The notes under the pieces are model-generated. The model was not told where the DNA came from. It did not search any database and was given only the letters and a program-made list of their open reading frames with translations. A DNA stretch of 64,000 nucleotides from NCBI RefSeq assembly GCF_043555875.1, contig NZ_JBIGHW010000010.1, positions 62,001 through 126,000 of the forward strand, written 5' to 3'. This DNA comes from Pelomonas margarita. GTDB taxonomy: Bacteria; Pseudomonadota; Gammaproteobacteria; Burkholderiales; Burkholderiaceae_C. Each line of letters begins with the position of its first letter. Position 1 is the stretch's first letter. Positions 1-8,188 of this stretch are shown here, piece by piece. The position numbers were made by a program, and so were the translations under genes.

Positions 1-1147
1 AGGCGCCATGGCCCACGTTGAGCCACAGGCCGGCGATGCCGCTGGCGCCGAGGATGGGCGCGCCGCTGGGCGTGGCCGGGCGCAGGCCGGCCCAGGGCGT
101 GGCGCGGTCGTAGTCGGCCGCGTGCGGGAAGGTGGCACGTACCGAGCGCTGCAGCGAGGCCAGCCGGCCGGCGTCCAGCGAGGCATCGTCACCCACCAGG
201 TCCACCATGGCGGCCACGCGCAGGTCGCTGCCGATGCGGGCGTAGAGGATCTTCTTCTCGAAGTCGGTCACGCTGACCTCGGGCGCGCGGTGGCCCGGCC
301 CAATGGGCGCCGTGAGGCTGTAGCCCTTGAGCGGGTACAGCGGCAGCCGCACATCCACGGTGGCCGCCAGCGCGCGGCTGTGCAGGCCGGCGGCCAGCAC
401 GACGGCATCGGCCGTCACGTCGCCGGCCGGGGTGCGCACGCCGAACACGGCGCCGGTCCGGTCAATCAGGAAGCTGTCGACCCGCGCACCCAGCCGGCCG
501 CGGAAGTGCTCGTGCGCCCCCAGGCGCTCATGCAGCTGGCGGCAGAACGCGTGGCAGTCAGCCACCGCCTCGCCGGGCGTGAAGATGCCGCCGGCGAGCG
601 TGGCTTCGGTATCGGCCAGTGCCGGCTCCAGCGCTACGCAGTCGTCGTGCGACAGCGCCTGCTCCGCCCCGCCCTGTGCCCGCGCCGCGACACGGGCGAA
701 CTCGGCTTGCTGGCGGTACACCACCAGCTTGCCCGGCGCGCGCAGCGCCACGGCCTCGCCCAGCTGCGCCTGCTGCTGCAGCCGCGCGAACGCGGCCTGG
801 CTGTAGGCGCCCAGCGCCAGCAGGCGCTCGGTGGCGCGCCGGTTCACCGGGCCACGACAGTTGCGCAGGAAGGCAGCCAGCCACGACCACTGGGCGCGGT
901 CAAACTCGGGCTTGAAGCGCAGCGGGCCATCCGGGTCCAGCAACCAGCGCAGCGCCTTCAGCGGCACGCCGGCATCGGCCAGCGGCGACACATAGCGGTA
1001 GCTCAGTTGGCCGCCGTTGGCCCGGCTGGCACCCTGGGCCACATCGGTCGCCTGCTCCACCAGCGTGACCGCATGGCCGCGCTGCAGCAAGGCCCAGGCC
1101 GTGGTGAGCCCCACCACGCCGCCGCCGATTACCACGCAATGCTTCAT
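1..1147 (-). CDS. dadA: D-amino acid dehydrogenase small subunit, 3' end cut by window edge
   Basis: FAD-dependent oxidative deamination of D-amino acids such as D-alanine to the keto acid, at the inner face of the cytoplasmic membrane. The start is the ATG whose complement lies at 1145-1147. It gives MKHCVVIGGGVVG, the N-terminal dinucleotide-binding glycine motif (GGGVVG, residues 8-13), followed at once by an acidic residue closing the beta-alpha-beta fold (TLVEQ). A GLRP(A)TPSGAP(I)LG segment typical of the DAO/DadA C-terminal half is present near the edge. About 382 codons are visible. The family is usually somewhat over 400 residues, so only the extreme C terminus is missing. Alanine racemase is on the other strand about 7 kb away, so the two are not in one operon here. 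The long frame on the opposite strand is a shadow. Confidence 0.93.
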   Translation of the reverse strand, partial: MKHCVVIGGGVVGLTTAWALLQRGHAVTLVEQATDVAQGASRANGGQLSYRYVSPLADAGVPLKALRWLLDPDGPLRFKPEFDRAQWSWLAAFLRNCRGPVNRRATERLLALGAYSQAAFARLQQQAQLGEAVALRAPGKLVVYRQQAEFARVAARAQGGAEQALSHDDCVALEPALADTEATLAGGIFTPGEAVADCHAFCRQLHERLGAHEHFRGRLGARVDSFLIDRTGAVFGVRTPAGDVTADAVVLAAGLHSRALAATVDVRLPLYPLKGYSLTAPIGPGHRAPEVSVTDFEKKILYARIGSDLRVAAMVDLVGDDASLDAGRLASLQRSVRATFPHAADYDRATPWAGLRPATPSGAPILGASGIAGLWLNVGHGA

Positions 1148-1270
1148 CCTGACCCTGGGCTCTTGAACTGGCCGGCAGGGTAAGGACGCCGGGAAGCCGC
1201 TACCAATGAAACCGGCAGCGGCGGCCATCACCCGACGTTATGGCGTCAAGCGTTGGGCTGACGGCCTCCA

Positions 1271-1404
1271 CGGGCCGAGCGCCGGGCCGCCCCAAGCCGG
1301 CCCGCGCTGACGATATTGGCGGCTCGATGCCGCCGATATCGGCGTCCCCTCGGGGGACCGACCAGAATCGCCTGCGTCCAGCCGGGCGGGCTGGGCGAGG
1401 GGCC
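1271..1404 (+). repeat. Dispersed intergenic repeat, copy 1
   Basis: Positions 1271-1305 are identical over 35 bases to 14665-14699, and recur inverted with one extra base at 41944-41980. A second block (TCCCCTCGGGGGACCGACC, 1345-1363) and a third (GGCTGGGCGAGGGGC, 1389-1403) also recur in copy 3. The copy begins about 10 bases past the stop codon of the aminotransferase gene and fills most of the space before dadA. No coding capacity is credible here. It resembles a REP/BIME-like element; its mobility is unknown. Confidence 0.8.
1312..1340. terminator. Hairpin inside repeat copy 1, possible terminator
   Basis: GATATTGGCGGC (1312-1323) pairs with GCCGCCGATATC (1329-1340), with 11 of 12 positions complementary and a 5-base loop. 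It lies downstream of the aminotransferase gene and upstream of dadA. There is no T tract on either side, so intrinsic termination is only possible. Copies 2 and 3 of the repeat lack this insert. Confidence 0.4.
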
Positions 1405-1413
1405 AACAGATCA

Positions 1414-2607
1414 TCAGGCCAGTACGGCGGCCATGGCCTCGGCGGTGGCTTCGACGTTGCGGGTGTTCAGCCCCGCCACGCACATGCGGCCCGAGCGCAG
1501 GATGTAGACGCCGAACTCGTTTTTCAGCCGCTCGGCCTGCTCGGCCGTCAGGCCGGTGTAGCTGAACATGCCGCGCTGGGTCAGGAAGTAGCTGAAGTCG
1601 CGGCCCGGCAGCTTGGCGGCGATGACGTCGTGCAGCGCCCGGCGCATGGACTGGATGCGGCCACGCATCTCGGCCACCTCGGCCTCCCACATCGCGCGCA
1701 GCGCGGGCGTACCCAGCACCTTGGCCACGATCTGGCCGCCGTGCAGCGGCGGATTGGAGTAGTTGCGGCGGATCATGAACTTCAGCTGGCCCAGCACGCG
1801 GGCGGCCTGGTCGGCATCGGGGCAGACAACGCTCAGCGCACCGCAGCGCTCGCCATACAGGCTCATGCTCTTGGAGAAGCTGTTGGCGATGAGGAAGCTG
1901 ATGCCCTCGTCGGCCAGCAGGCGCACGGCGAAGGCATCTTCCTCGATGCCGTCACCATAGCCCTGGTAGGCCAGGTCCAGGAAAGGCAGCAGCTCACGCT
2001 CGCGCAGGACGGGCACCAGTGCGCGCCACTGGTCGGCCGCCAGGTCCACGCCGGTGGGGTTGTGGCAGCAGGCGTGCATCAACACGACGCTGCGCGCCGG
2101 CAGCGTCTTGAAGAAGGCCAGCAGCGCGTCGAAGCGCAGGCCGCCCGTGGCGGGGTCGTAGTAGGGGTAGGTCTCGCAGACGTGGCCCGAGCCCTCGAAC
2201 ACCGCGCGGTGATTGTCCCAGGTCGGGTCGGACAGGTAGATCTTGCTGTCGGGAAAGTAGCGCTTAAGCAGGTCGGCGCCCACCTTCAGGCCACCGCTGG
2301 AGCCCACACCCTGGATGGTGGCGATGCGACCGGCCGCGATGGCCGGGTGGCCCTCGCCGAACAGCAGACCCTGCACGGCGCTGCGGAAGTTGGCCGCGCC
2401 CTCCATGGGCAGGTAGGGCCGGGCACCGGCCGTTTCGACAACGGCCAGCTCGGCCGCGCGCACCGACGGCAGCATGGGGATGCGGCCCTCATTGTCGAAG
2501 TAGATGCCGATGGACAGGTTGATCTTGCCGGTGCGGGGGTCTTTCTGGAATGCCTCGTTGAGGCTCAGGATGGGGTCGCCGGCATAGGCGTCGACGTGCT
2601 GGAACAT
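1414..2607 (-). CDS. tyrB: Aromatic amino acid aminotransferase (class I PLP)
   Basis: Transfers the amino group between aromatic amino acids or aspartate and 2-oxoglutarate, in the cytosol. The 397-residue length is normal for the AspC/TyrB subfamily. Visible motifs include the N-terminal DPIL.LNEAF segment, the GGLK cofactor-phosphate region near 105-108, the substrate and PLP ring contacts in HNPTG (182-186), and SFSKSMSLYGER with the Schiff-base lysine K246. R382-type substrate-binding context is present near RSGRMCVAGL. The ATG start is at 2605-2607 on the complement. The gene stands alone, 68 bases downstream of the stop of the DUF2332 gene. Choosing tyrB over aspC rests on overall resemblance to betaproteobacterial aromatic aminotransferases and is less certain than the class. 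Confidence 0.9.
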   Translation of the reverse strand: MFQHVDAYAGDPILSLNEAFQKDPRTGKINLSIGIYFDNEGRIPMLPSVRAAELAVVETAGARPYLPMEGAANFRSAVQGLLFGEGHPAIAAGRIATIQGVGSSGGLKVGADLLKRYFPDSKIYLSDPTWDNHRAVFEGSGHVCETYPYYDPATGGLRFDALLAFFKTLPARSVVLMHACCHNPTGVDLAADQWRALVPVLRERELLPFLDLAYQGYGDGIEEDAFAVRLLADEGISFLIANSFSKSMSLYGERCGALSVVCPDADQAARVLGQLKFMIRRNYSNPPLHGGQIVAKVLGTPALRAMWEAEVAEMRGRIQSMRRALHDVIAAKLPGRDFSYFLTQRGMFSYTGLTAEQAERLKNEFGVYILRSGRMCVAGLNTRNVEATAEAMAAVLA

Positions 2608-2676
2608 GGGTCGGTCTCCTTGGGGAGGCCGGATTATCCAAGCGGCGCTGCGTCGACAGCCGCCAACGCCATCCGC

Positions 2677-3774
2677 TCACAGCCAGGCCACCCAGCGGCC
2701 GTGCGGGTGACTCCAGGCCAGCGCCTGCTCGGCGAAGCGGCCAGCCTCGGCATGCCGCAGCGTCCACAGCGTCAGCGACGACGGCGCCTCGCCCGCTGGC
2801 AACACCGGCACGGGCGGCGGCGCGGCCTGCGCACTCAGGGCCGGCAGGTCACCGCAGATCCAGGCCAGCCCGTGGCTCAGCGCCAGCCGGTCGACGGTCG
2901 CGCGCAGCCGCGCGAGCTCGGCTGCGTTCAGGTAGTACAGCACCCAGCTCGTCAGCAACACCGGCTGCACGCCGGCCGGCAGGCCGCGCAGCCATGGCGC
3001 TATGGCGGCAATGCAGTCCTCCGCCTGCGTCAGCGTCACGGGCAGGTTGGCCAGCTGCGCGGCCGCGCCGGCCAGCCGCTCGCGGCGGCGCGCATCGTGC
3101 GGCCACAGGCAGGCCTGCAGCCAGCGCAGGCGGGCCGCGTCGCTCACATCCACGGGCGCCGGGTCCAGCCCCTGGCGCAGCGTGAGGCGCCAGTCGGCCT
3201 CGGCACTTGGCGGCGGCGCCGCGCCCAGCCAGCGCGACTCGATGGCCACCGACGCACCGCCGCGCTCATGCCAGGCGCCATCGTCCGTGCGGTAGCGCAG
3301 CCGGTAGCGGTCCACGCCGAGGTTGAGCCCCGCGCTGCAGCCGAAGTCCAGCAGCGCAAGGTGGCGCGCGCCGGTCGTCTGCGCCGCCGCCCCCAGCGCG
3401 GGCCAGATCACCGCGCAGCGGCCGACCTCGTTGGTCTGCGTGGCGCCGTGCCGCAGGTGCTGCACCAACGCCGGCCACTCGCGCGCCAGGCAAACCCGCA
3501 GGGCCGGTCCCAGCGCCGCATCGGGCGCCCGCTCGCCCCCGACGCTCGGGTAGTAGGCCGCCAGCTCGGGCGCCGCGCCGGCCAGCACGCGCTCGTGCAG
3601 CGCCGCCAGCAGCAGGTTGGCCTTGCGCTGCTCGGGCGGCGCCTCGGCCAGCAGTGCCAGCGCGCGCTCGTCATCCGCAGCGAGCTCGCACAGCGCGATG
3701 TACAGCGGCTCCTGGCTGCATTCCTCGCGCCCGAATCGGCGCAGCAGCGTGGGCAGGTCTTGTCGTGAGTCCAT
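2677..3774 (-). CDS. DUF2332 family protein
   Basis: A 365-residue protein matching the DUF2332 family, whose biochemical function is unknown to me. The start chosen is the ATG at 3772-3774 (MDSRQDLPTLLRRFGREE), because the frame continues upstream only into the divergent regulator gene. The central segment LALLDFGCSAGLNLGVDRYRL resembles a SAM-type methyltransferase motif I (hydrophobic strand, then D-x-G-x-S-x-G). A later hydrophobic strand, VLLTSWVLYYL, fits the same fold, so a methyltransferase-like Rossmann fold is a reasonable inference. There is no signal peptide or membrane segment. It diverges from a Crp/Fnr regulator with only 57 bases between start codons, so control by that regulator is plausible. 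Confidence 0.8.
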   Translation of the reverse strand: MDSRQDLPTLLRRFGREECSQEPLYIALCELAADDERALALLAEAPPEQRKANLLLAALHERVLAGAAPELAAYYPSVGGERAPDAALGPALRVCLAREWPALVQHLRHGATQTNEVGRCAVIWPALGAAAQTTGARHLALLDFGCSAGLNLGVDRYRLRYRTDDGAWHERGGASVAIESRWLGAAPPPSAEADWRLTLRQGLDPAPVDVSDAARLRWLQACLWPHDARRRERLAGAAAQLANLPVTLTQAEDCIAAIAPWLRGLPAGVQPVLLTSWVLYYLNAAELARLRATVDRLALSHGLAWICGDLPALSAQAAPPPVPVLPAGEAPSSLTLWTLRHAEAGRFAEQALAWSHPHGRWVAWL

Positions 3775-3831
3775 GCGCCCAGCATAGGCAGCCACACGGC
3801 ACGCCTGTGTCGGCCAGCCGACAATGCCATC

Positions 3832-4497
3832 ATGTCCGATGACGCCGTCTACCAGCTGATCACGGCCAACTTCCCCGCCCTGCGGGTGCCGGCCGCCGTG
3901 GCGGCCCGGCTGCCGGCCCTGGTGCCACGGCGCCGGCTGGCCGAAGGCCGCAGCCTGTTCGTTCAGGGGCAAAGGCCCACCGCCTTCTACGCCGTGGCGG
4001 CAGGCGCCATCGAATCGCGCTTCACCGGCGCGGACGGCCGCATCTCGGTGCTGGGCGACGTGGCCCCGCCGCGCTTCTTCGGCCTCGCGGCCTTCGCGGC
4101 AGGCCTGCCGGCCGAGTACGAAGCCGTGGCGCGCGGTGCGAGCGAGGTGTTCGTCATCGGCCGCGAGGCCTACACGCTGCTGATGGACGAGGTGCCAGGT
4201 TTTGCGCGCGCGCTGATGGCCGAGTTCGCACGGCGCTACGACGGCACGCTGCGCCAGCTGCAGGCCGCCCGCCACCTCGCGGCGCCGGAGCGCTTCCGGC
4301 TGGCTCTGGCGCAGCTGGCGGGTGAGCGCGGCGTGCCGGCGGGCGGCGGCTGGGCGCAGGTGCAGGCGACGCAGTCCGAACTGGCGCAGCTGGCCCATGT
4401 GTCACGGCAGACCGCCAATGAACTGCTCGCGGCTGCCGAGGCCGACGGGCAAGTGCGGCGCGGAAGGGGGCGTTGGTGGTGGCGAGACAGGGCGTGA
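3832..4497 (+). CDS. Crp/Fnr family transcriptional regulator
   Basis: A 221-residue cytosolic regulator. Residues about 30-125 form a cyclic-nucleotide-binding-type beta barrel (SLFVQGQRPTAFYAVAAGAIE). Residues about 155-215 form the winged helix, with the recognition helix in TQSELAQLAHVSRQTANELL. There is no N-terminal Fnr-type cysteine cluster, so an Fe-S oxygen sensor is unlikely. The canonical cAMP-contact signature of Crp is not clear either. ATG 3832 is the first start after the divergent DUF2332 gene. The ligand and targets are unknown; the nearest candidate target is the divergent neighbour. A palindromic repeat element begins about 10 bases after its stop. Confidence 0.88.
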   Translation: MSDDAVYQLITANFPALRVPAAVAARLPALVPRRRLAEGRSLFVQGQRPTAFYAVAAGAIESRFTGADGRISVLGDVAPPRFFGLAAFAAGLPAEYEAVARGASEVFVIGREAYTLLMDEVPGFARALMAEFARRYDGTLRQLQAARHLAAPERFRLALAQLAGERGVPAGGGWAQVQATQSELAQLAHVSRQTANELLAAAEADGQVRRGRGRWWWRDRA

Positions 4498-4507
4498 GCT
4501 CGCAGTT

Positions 4508-4668
4508 CGGTAGGCTGGGGTGAATGAAATGAACCCTAGCGACATGCTGGCCGTGGATTGCCTTCTTGGGTGTTGGCCTCACGCGCAGGCCACGGCCAGC
4601 GGGTAGGTTCATGGCGTGAACGCCGTGAACCCGAACGCTGGGGTTCTGAAACTCACCCCAGCCTACCG
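4508..4668. repeat. 161-bp palindromic (MITE-like) hairpin element
   Basis: Perfect 16-base terminal inverted repeats, CGGTAGGCTGGGGTGA (4508-4523) and its complement at 4653-4668, are continued inward by imperfect complementarity (GAACCCTAGC on the left against GCTGGGGTTC on the right). A further inner pair, CTGGCCGTGG and CCACGGCCAG, lies around 4548-4601. The whole unit can fold into one long hairpin. It has no coding capacity. It fills the gap between the crp stop and the convergent small gene, and the right arm contains that gene's stop codon. I could not find a convincing target duplication. Confidence 0.8.
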
Positions 4669-4956
4669 AGCTTGGCGGATCACTGGCTCGACACCACGCT
4701 GCCTAAGCTGCAGCGTCAAACGTTGCGCGATTGCCTGAGCGTGCGTTGCGAGGTCCTCCTCGATCTCGCCCAGATCCATCCACTGGCCGCGAACAGTGAG
4801 CGAAACAGAGGGCGGATGCCCGGACCAAGCCCTGACCTCGATATGACCCTCATCGTCGCGTAGCGAAATGTGGATGCAGTCGTGATAGAGCTTATGCGCC
4901 ACCTCACCCGCCCACAGAGCGGCGGAGAGTTCGTCAAGACCATCAACGTGAGACAT
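4663..4956 (-). CDS. Small hypothetical protein
   Basis: I do not recognise this 97-residue protein. The start chosen is ATG 4954-4956 (MSHVDGLDELSAALWAG); a longer frame begins at 5004. The protein is soluble, acidic in its first two thirds, and has patterned beta-strand text (CIHISLRDDEGHIEVRAWSG, then PSVSLTVRGQW) followed by a helix (EEDLATHAQAIAQRLTLQL). That suggests a small alpha-beta domain rather than random frame. Its stop codon lies inside the right arm of the adjacent hairpin element. Base composition is visibly less GC-rich than its neighbours, so acquisition by transfer is possible. It sits directly downstream of glutathione peroxidase but with a gap of about 60 bases. Confidence 0.6.
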   Translation of the reverse strand: MSHVDGLDELSAALWAGEVAHKLYHDCIHISLRDDEGHIEVRAWSGHPPSVSLTVRGQWMDLGEIEEDLATHAQAIAQRLTLQLRQRGVEPVIRQAR

Positions 4957-5015
4957 CACGTGTTGGGGGGACAGACGCCGCTGCACAGGGTCGGCGATGC
5001 CCACCCCTCCCGGGG

Positions 5016-5504
5016 TCAGCCCTTGAGCGCCGCCTCAATATCCCCGCGCAGCTTGTCCGGCGCGTCATTGGGCGCAAAGCGCTTGATGACCTGCCCATCC
5101 CGCCCGACGAGGAACTTGGTGAAGTTCCACTTGATGGCCTCGGTGCCCAGGAAGCCGGGCTTCTCGCTCTTCAGGAATTTCCACAGCGGGTGGGCCTCGC
5201 TGCCGTTGACCTTGATCTTGGCCATCATGGGGAAGCTGACGCCGTAGTTGAGCTCACAAAAGCTCGCGATCTGGTCGTTGCTGCCGGGGTCCTGGCCGCC
5301 GAACTCGTTGCTGGGGAAGCCGAGGATGACCAGGCCCTGCGGGCCGTAGTCCTGCCAGAGCTTCTCCAACCCCTTGAACTGTGGCGTGAAGCCGCATTCG
5401 CTGGCCGTGTTGACGATGAGCAGCACCTTGCCGCGCTGGGCGGCGAGGTCGGCCGGCTCGCCGGTGATGGAAACGGCCTGGAAGTCGAAAACGCTGTCGG
5501 TCAT
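5016..5504 (-). CDS. Glutathione peroxidase family protein
   Basis: Thiol-dependent reduction of hydrogen peroxide or lipid hydroperoxides, in the cytosol. At 162 residues (ATG at 5502-5504) it has the normal bacterial length. NTASECGFTPQF contains the peroxidatic Cys37, which replaces selenocysteine of animal enzymes. The downstream GFPSNEFGGQDPGS and WNFTKFLV segments carry the catalytic Gln, Trp and Asn of the family tetrad. Bacterial members often use thioredoxin rather than glutathione; the sequence alone does not decide this. A frame of open codons upstream is an extension into the intergenic region and lacks family similarity. Confidence 0.92.
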   Translation of the reverse strand: MTDSVFDFQAVSITGEPADLAAQRGKVLLIVNTASECGFTPQFKGLEKLWQDYGPQGLVILGFPSNEFGGQDPGSNDQIASFCELNYGVSFPMMAKIKVNGSEAHPLWKFLKSEKPGFLGTEAIKWNFTKFLVGRDGQVIKRFAPNDAPDKLRGDIEAALKG

Positions 5505-5695
5505 GTGTACCCCCTTGCGCTGCACGCGTCGCTGCGGGCCGGCAGCGACCCTGCGAAAAGCCACGCATGCTACTGCCCGCCGTGCGTGAGGGTTTGTAGC
5601 ATGGCGGCCGCTGCGCCGCTGGCCTTCCAATCGCGCGAACTTCGGAGCTCCCCTCTGGGGTGCCGCCGGCCCACAACTTGCCCCGGAACCTGCCC

Positions 5696-6658
5696 ATGTT
5701 CATGGATCACCTGGCCTGCTTCACCCCGGCCGACCTGGCTGGACGCACCCCGCCCGACCTGACGCAATTCCGCTGGAAGCTGCTGGCACAGGGCGACTCG
5801 TGGTTCTCGAACTCGCGCGCCAAGCTCAACGCCCACGCCAATCTGCTGCAGGAACTGGTGTTCCGCGGCACGGCGATGACGGTGAACTGCGCGGGCACCG
5901 GCAATGCGCTCGCGCACATGGTGGACCTGGAGTCCAGCCCCGACTTCGTGCGCCTGCTGGTCGGCCCCGACGCCCCGGCCTGGGACGGCGTGCTGCTGTC
6001 GGTGGGCGGCAACGACCTGATCGCCGCTGCCCGCACGCCCGCGCACGATGCGGCCGGCGCGCCCATCCCGCTGGATCTGCGGCTGATGCGCCGCCAGACC
6101 GAATGGGGGCCGCCGTCGGCCGGCGTGGCGCGCTACTTCTCCGAGCCCGGCTGGGCCACCTATGCCGAGTACCTGCGCGCCAACGTCAAGCACCTGTTGA
6201 GCCTGCGCGACCAGGGCCCGTCGGCCGGCAAACCCGTCTTCATGCACTGCTATGCCGTGCCCATGCCGCGCCCGGCCGGCGCCGAAAGCGCCGATGACCT
6301 GGGCGCCGCCAGCGGCCCCTGGCTGTACCCGGCCATGAAGGCCTACGGCGTGCCGGCGGCCGACTGGGCGGCCGTGAGCCGGCTGATGGTGTTCCACCTG
6401 GCGCAGCTGCTCAAGGGCATGGCGGCCGACAAGGAAGGCTTCCCCGGCCTGTTCGTGTTCGACTCGACCGCCGTGCCGCTGGCGCTGGCCGCACCGGGCT
6501 CCACCGGCATCAGCGGCGACTGGCACAACGAGATCCACCTCAACCACAGTGGCTGCTTCAAGATCGCCCGCGCGTGGAGCGAGCACATCGAGATGGTGCT
6601 GGAAGGCAAGCACCTGCTCCAGCCCACGGGCACCGGCCGCAAGAGCCGCGCGAAGTAG
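5696..6658 (+). CDS. SGNH/GDSL-type hydrolase-like protein
   Basis: A 320-residue protein starting at ATG 5696 (MFMDHLACFTPADLAG). It carries the spaced blocks of SGNH hydrolases. Block I is GDSWF with the candidate nucleophile serine near residue 32, a GTGNALAH segment follows, block III-like text is SVGGNDL, and block V-like text DWHNEIHLN supplies Asp and His. No signal peptide is seen, so it is probably cytosolic. Its substrate is unknown: esterase, lipase or deacetylase activity is possible. It diverges from glutathione peroxidase across 191 bases and ends 33 bases before the convergent lplT stop. Confidence 0.72.
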   Translation: MFMDHLACFTPADLAGRTPPDLTQFRWKLLAQGDSWFSNSRAKLNAHANLLQELVFRGTAMTVNCAGTGNALAHMVDLESSPDFVRLLVGPDAPAWDGVLLSVGGNDLIAAARTPAHDAAGAPIPLDLRLMRRQTEWGPPSAGVARYFSEPGWATYAEYLRANVKHLLSLRDQGPSAGKPVFMHCYAVPMPRPAGAESADDLGAASGPWLYPAMKAYGVPAADWAAVSRLMVFHLAQLLKGMAADKEGFPGLFVFDSTAVPLALAAPGSTGISGDWHNEIHLNHSGCFKIARAWSEHIEMVLEGKHLLQPTGTGRKSRAK

Positions 6659-6665
6659 CCCACCA

Positions 6666-6692
6666 AGCGCCGGCCTCGCCGGCGCCGGCGCT
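6666..6692. terminator. GC-rich hairpin between converging genes
   Basis: AGCGCCGGC (6666-6674) is perfectly complementary to GCCGGCGCT (6684-6692), with a 9-base loop. It lies between the SGNH gene and the convergent lplT gene and could stop transcription from either side. No T tract follows. Confidence 0.4.
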
Positions 6693-7981
6693 CACTTGTC
6701 GACCGTGGTGACGTGGTCGCTGCGGGCGAGGTCCAGCAGGCGCTCGACCTCGTCCTTGTGCAGGACGAGGTTGCGCTGGTGCCAGCGGCGGATCATCTCC
6801 ATCACTGCAGCCACCAGCAGCCCGAAGACGGTGATCGCGCCAAAAGCGGTCAGCCCGAACTTCGTCATGCCGACGTAGAACGCCCCCAGGCCCAGGATGC
6901 AGGCCTGCTCGTTGAAGTTCTGTACCGCGATTGAGCGGCCTGCACCCATCAGGGTGTGGCCACGATGCTGCAGCAGGGCGTTCATCGGCACGATGAGGAA
7001 GCCGCAGATGGCGCCCATCACGACGAGGAAGGGGACCGCACTGCTCAGCGAGCGGATGAACACCAGCCCAATCATCAGAAAGCCGACGACGATGGCAAGC
7101 GGGATCACATTTGTGGCGCGATCAAGCCGGCAGGTGAAGCTGGCGATGACCGCCCCAATGACCGAACCGATGACGACAACACCGGCGAGGTTGGACGCCT
7201 GAGCCGTCGTGTAGCCCAGCGCCACCGCAGCCCAGGCGAACACAATCAGCCGCAGGTTGCCAAAGATGCCCCAAAGCAGCGTCGTCGTGCCCAGCGAGAT
7301 CTGGCCCAGCTTGTCGTTCCACAGCCGCGAGTTACAGCTGGTGAAATCGCGCACCAACGCCACCACCCCAGCCATCGGCTGCAGCGGTGCGCCAGTGTGC
7401 GGGATGAACAGGTTCAGCGACGCCGCGATGCCGTAGAACAGCAGGATCACGCAGATCGCTGCCTCGGGCGCGGTATCAATGCCGGTGTCCAGGTAGGGAA
7501 TGTCGACCCCGAGCAGCGCGCCGGAGACTCGCTGCCCGATCAACTGACCGCCGAACAGGATGCCGAGCACGATGGAAGCGACGGTCAGCCCTTCAATCCA
7601 GCCGTTCCCCTTGACCAGCTGCGAAGGGGGCAACAGCTCGGTCAGGATGCCGTACTTGGCCGGCGAATAGGCTGCCGCACCCAGGCCGACGATGGCGTAG
7701 GCCGCCAGCGGGTGGGTACCAAACAGCATCATCAGACAGCCGACGACCTTGACAGTGTTCGAAACGAACATCACCCGGCCCTTCGGGATCGAATCGGCAA
7801 AGGCGCCGACAAAGGGGGCCAGGAGCACGTAGAACAGCGCAAACATGGGCGCCAGCGCTGGCACCTGCCAGGCGGGGGCCTTGGCCATGCGAAGCAACTC
7901 GACGGCTGCAACGAGCAGCGCGTTGTCAGCCAGCGAGCTGAAGAACTGCGCCGACATGATGGTGTAGAAGCCGCGTTTCAT
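6692..7981 (-). CDS. lplT: Lysophospholipid transporter LplT (MFS)
   Basis: Inner-membrane major facilitator that flips lysophospholipids to the cytosolic leaflet for re-acylation. At 429 residues it has about 12 hydrophobic segments. The N-terminal MKRGFYTIMSAQFFSSLADNALLVAA segment and the loop AAAYSPAKYGILTELLPP are characteristic of LplT. The acyltransferase partner Aas, fused or adjacent in many gammaproteobacteria, is absent here; the neighbour across a 207-base divergent gap is alr. The first ATG of the frame, at 7979-7981, is used. Confidence 0.9.
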   Translation of the reverse strand: MKRGFYTIMSAQFFSSLADNALLVAAVELLRMAKAPAWQVPALAPMFALFYVLLAPFVGAFADSIPKGRVMFVSNTVKVVGCLMMLFGTHPLAAYAIVGLGAAAYSPAKYGILTELLPPSQLVKGNGWIEGLTVASIVLGILFGGQLIGQRVSGALLGVDIPYLDTGIDTAPEAAICVILLFYGIAASLNLFIPHTGAPLQPMAGVVALVRDFTSCNSRLWNDKLGQISLGTTTLLWGIFGNLRLIVFAWAAVALGYTTAQASNLAGVVVIGSVIGAVIASFTCRLDRATNVIPLAIVVGFLMIGLVFIRSLSSAVPFLVVMGAICGFLIVPMNALLQHRGHTLMGAGRSIAVQNFNEQACILGLGAFYVGMTKFGLTAFGAITVFGLLVAAVMEMIRRWHQRNLVLHKDEVERLLDLARSDHVTTVDK

Positions 7982-8188
7982 CGGTCGTCGGGCGCGATCA
8001 GGACTGTCTCGGATGCTTGTAGCTGTGGCCGACCAACGGGCGGAGCGGGTTTATAGCACGCGGCCTGCGCCGCCTTCGTGCAAGCCTGCCGGCGCAGAAT
8101 CGCGCCTCCTTGATGCCCCGACGCTGCCAACCACCGCGCCGCCCCATGAAGGCGCCAGCGCACAACGCGCAGCCCAGCGTTCACCGAC

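Noticed and set aside
1240..3768. 842-codon plus-strand open frame
   Set aside because: It is antisense to the aminotransferase and DUF2332 genes and runs through an intergenic repeat. Composition is typical of a shadow frame.
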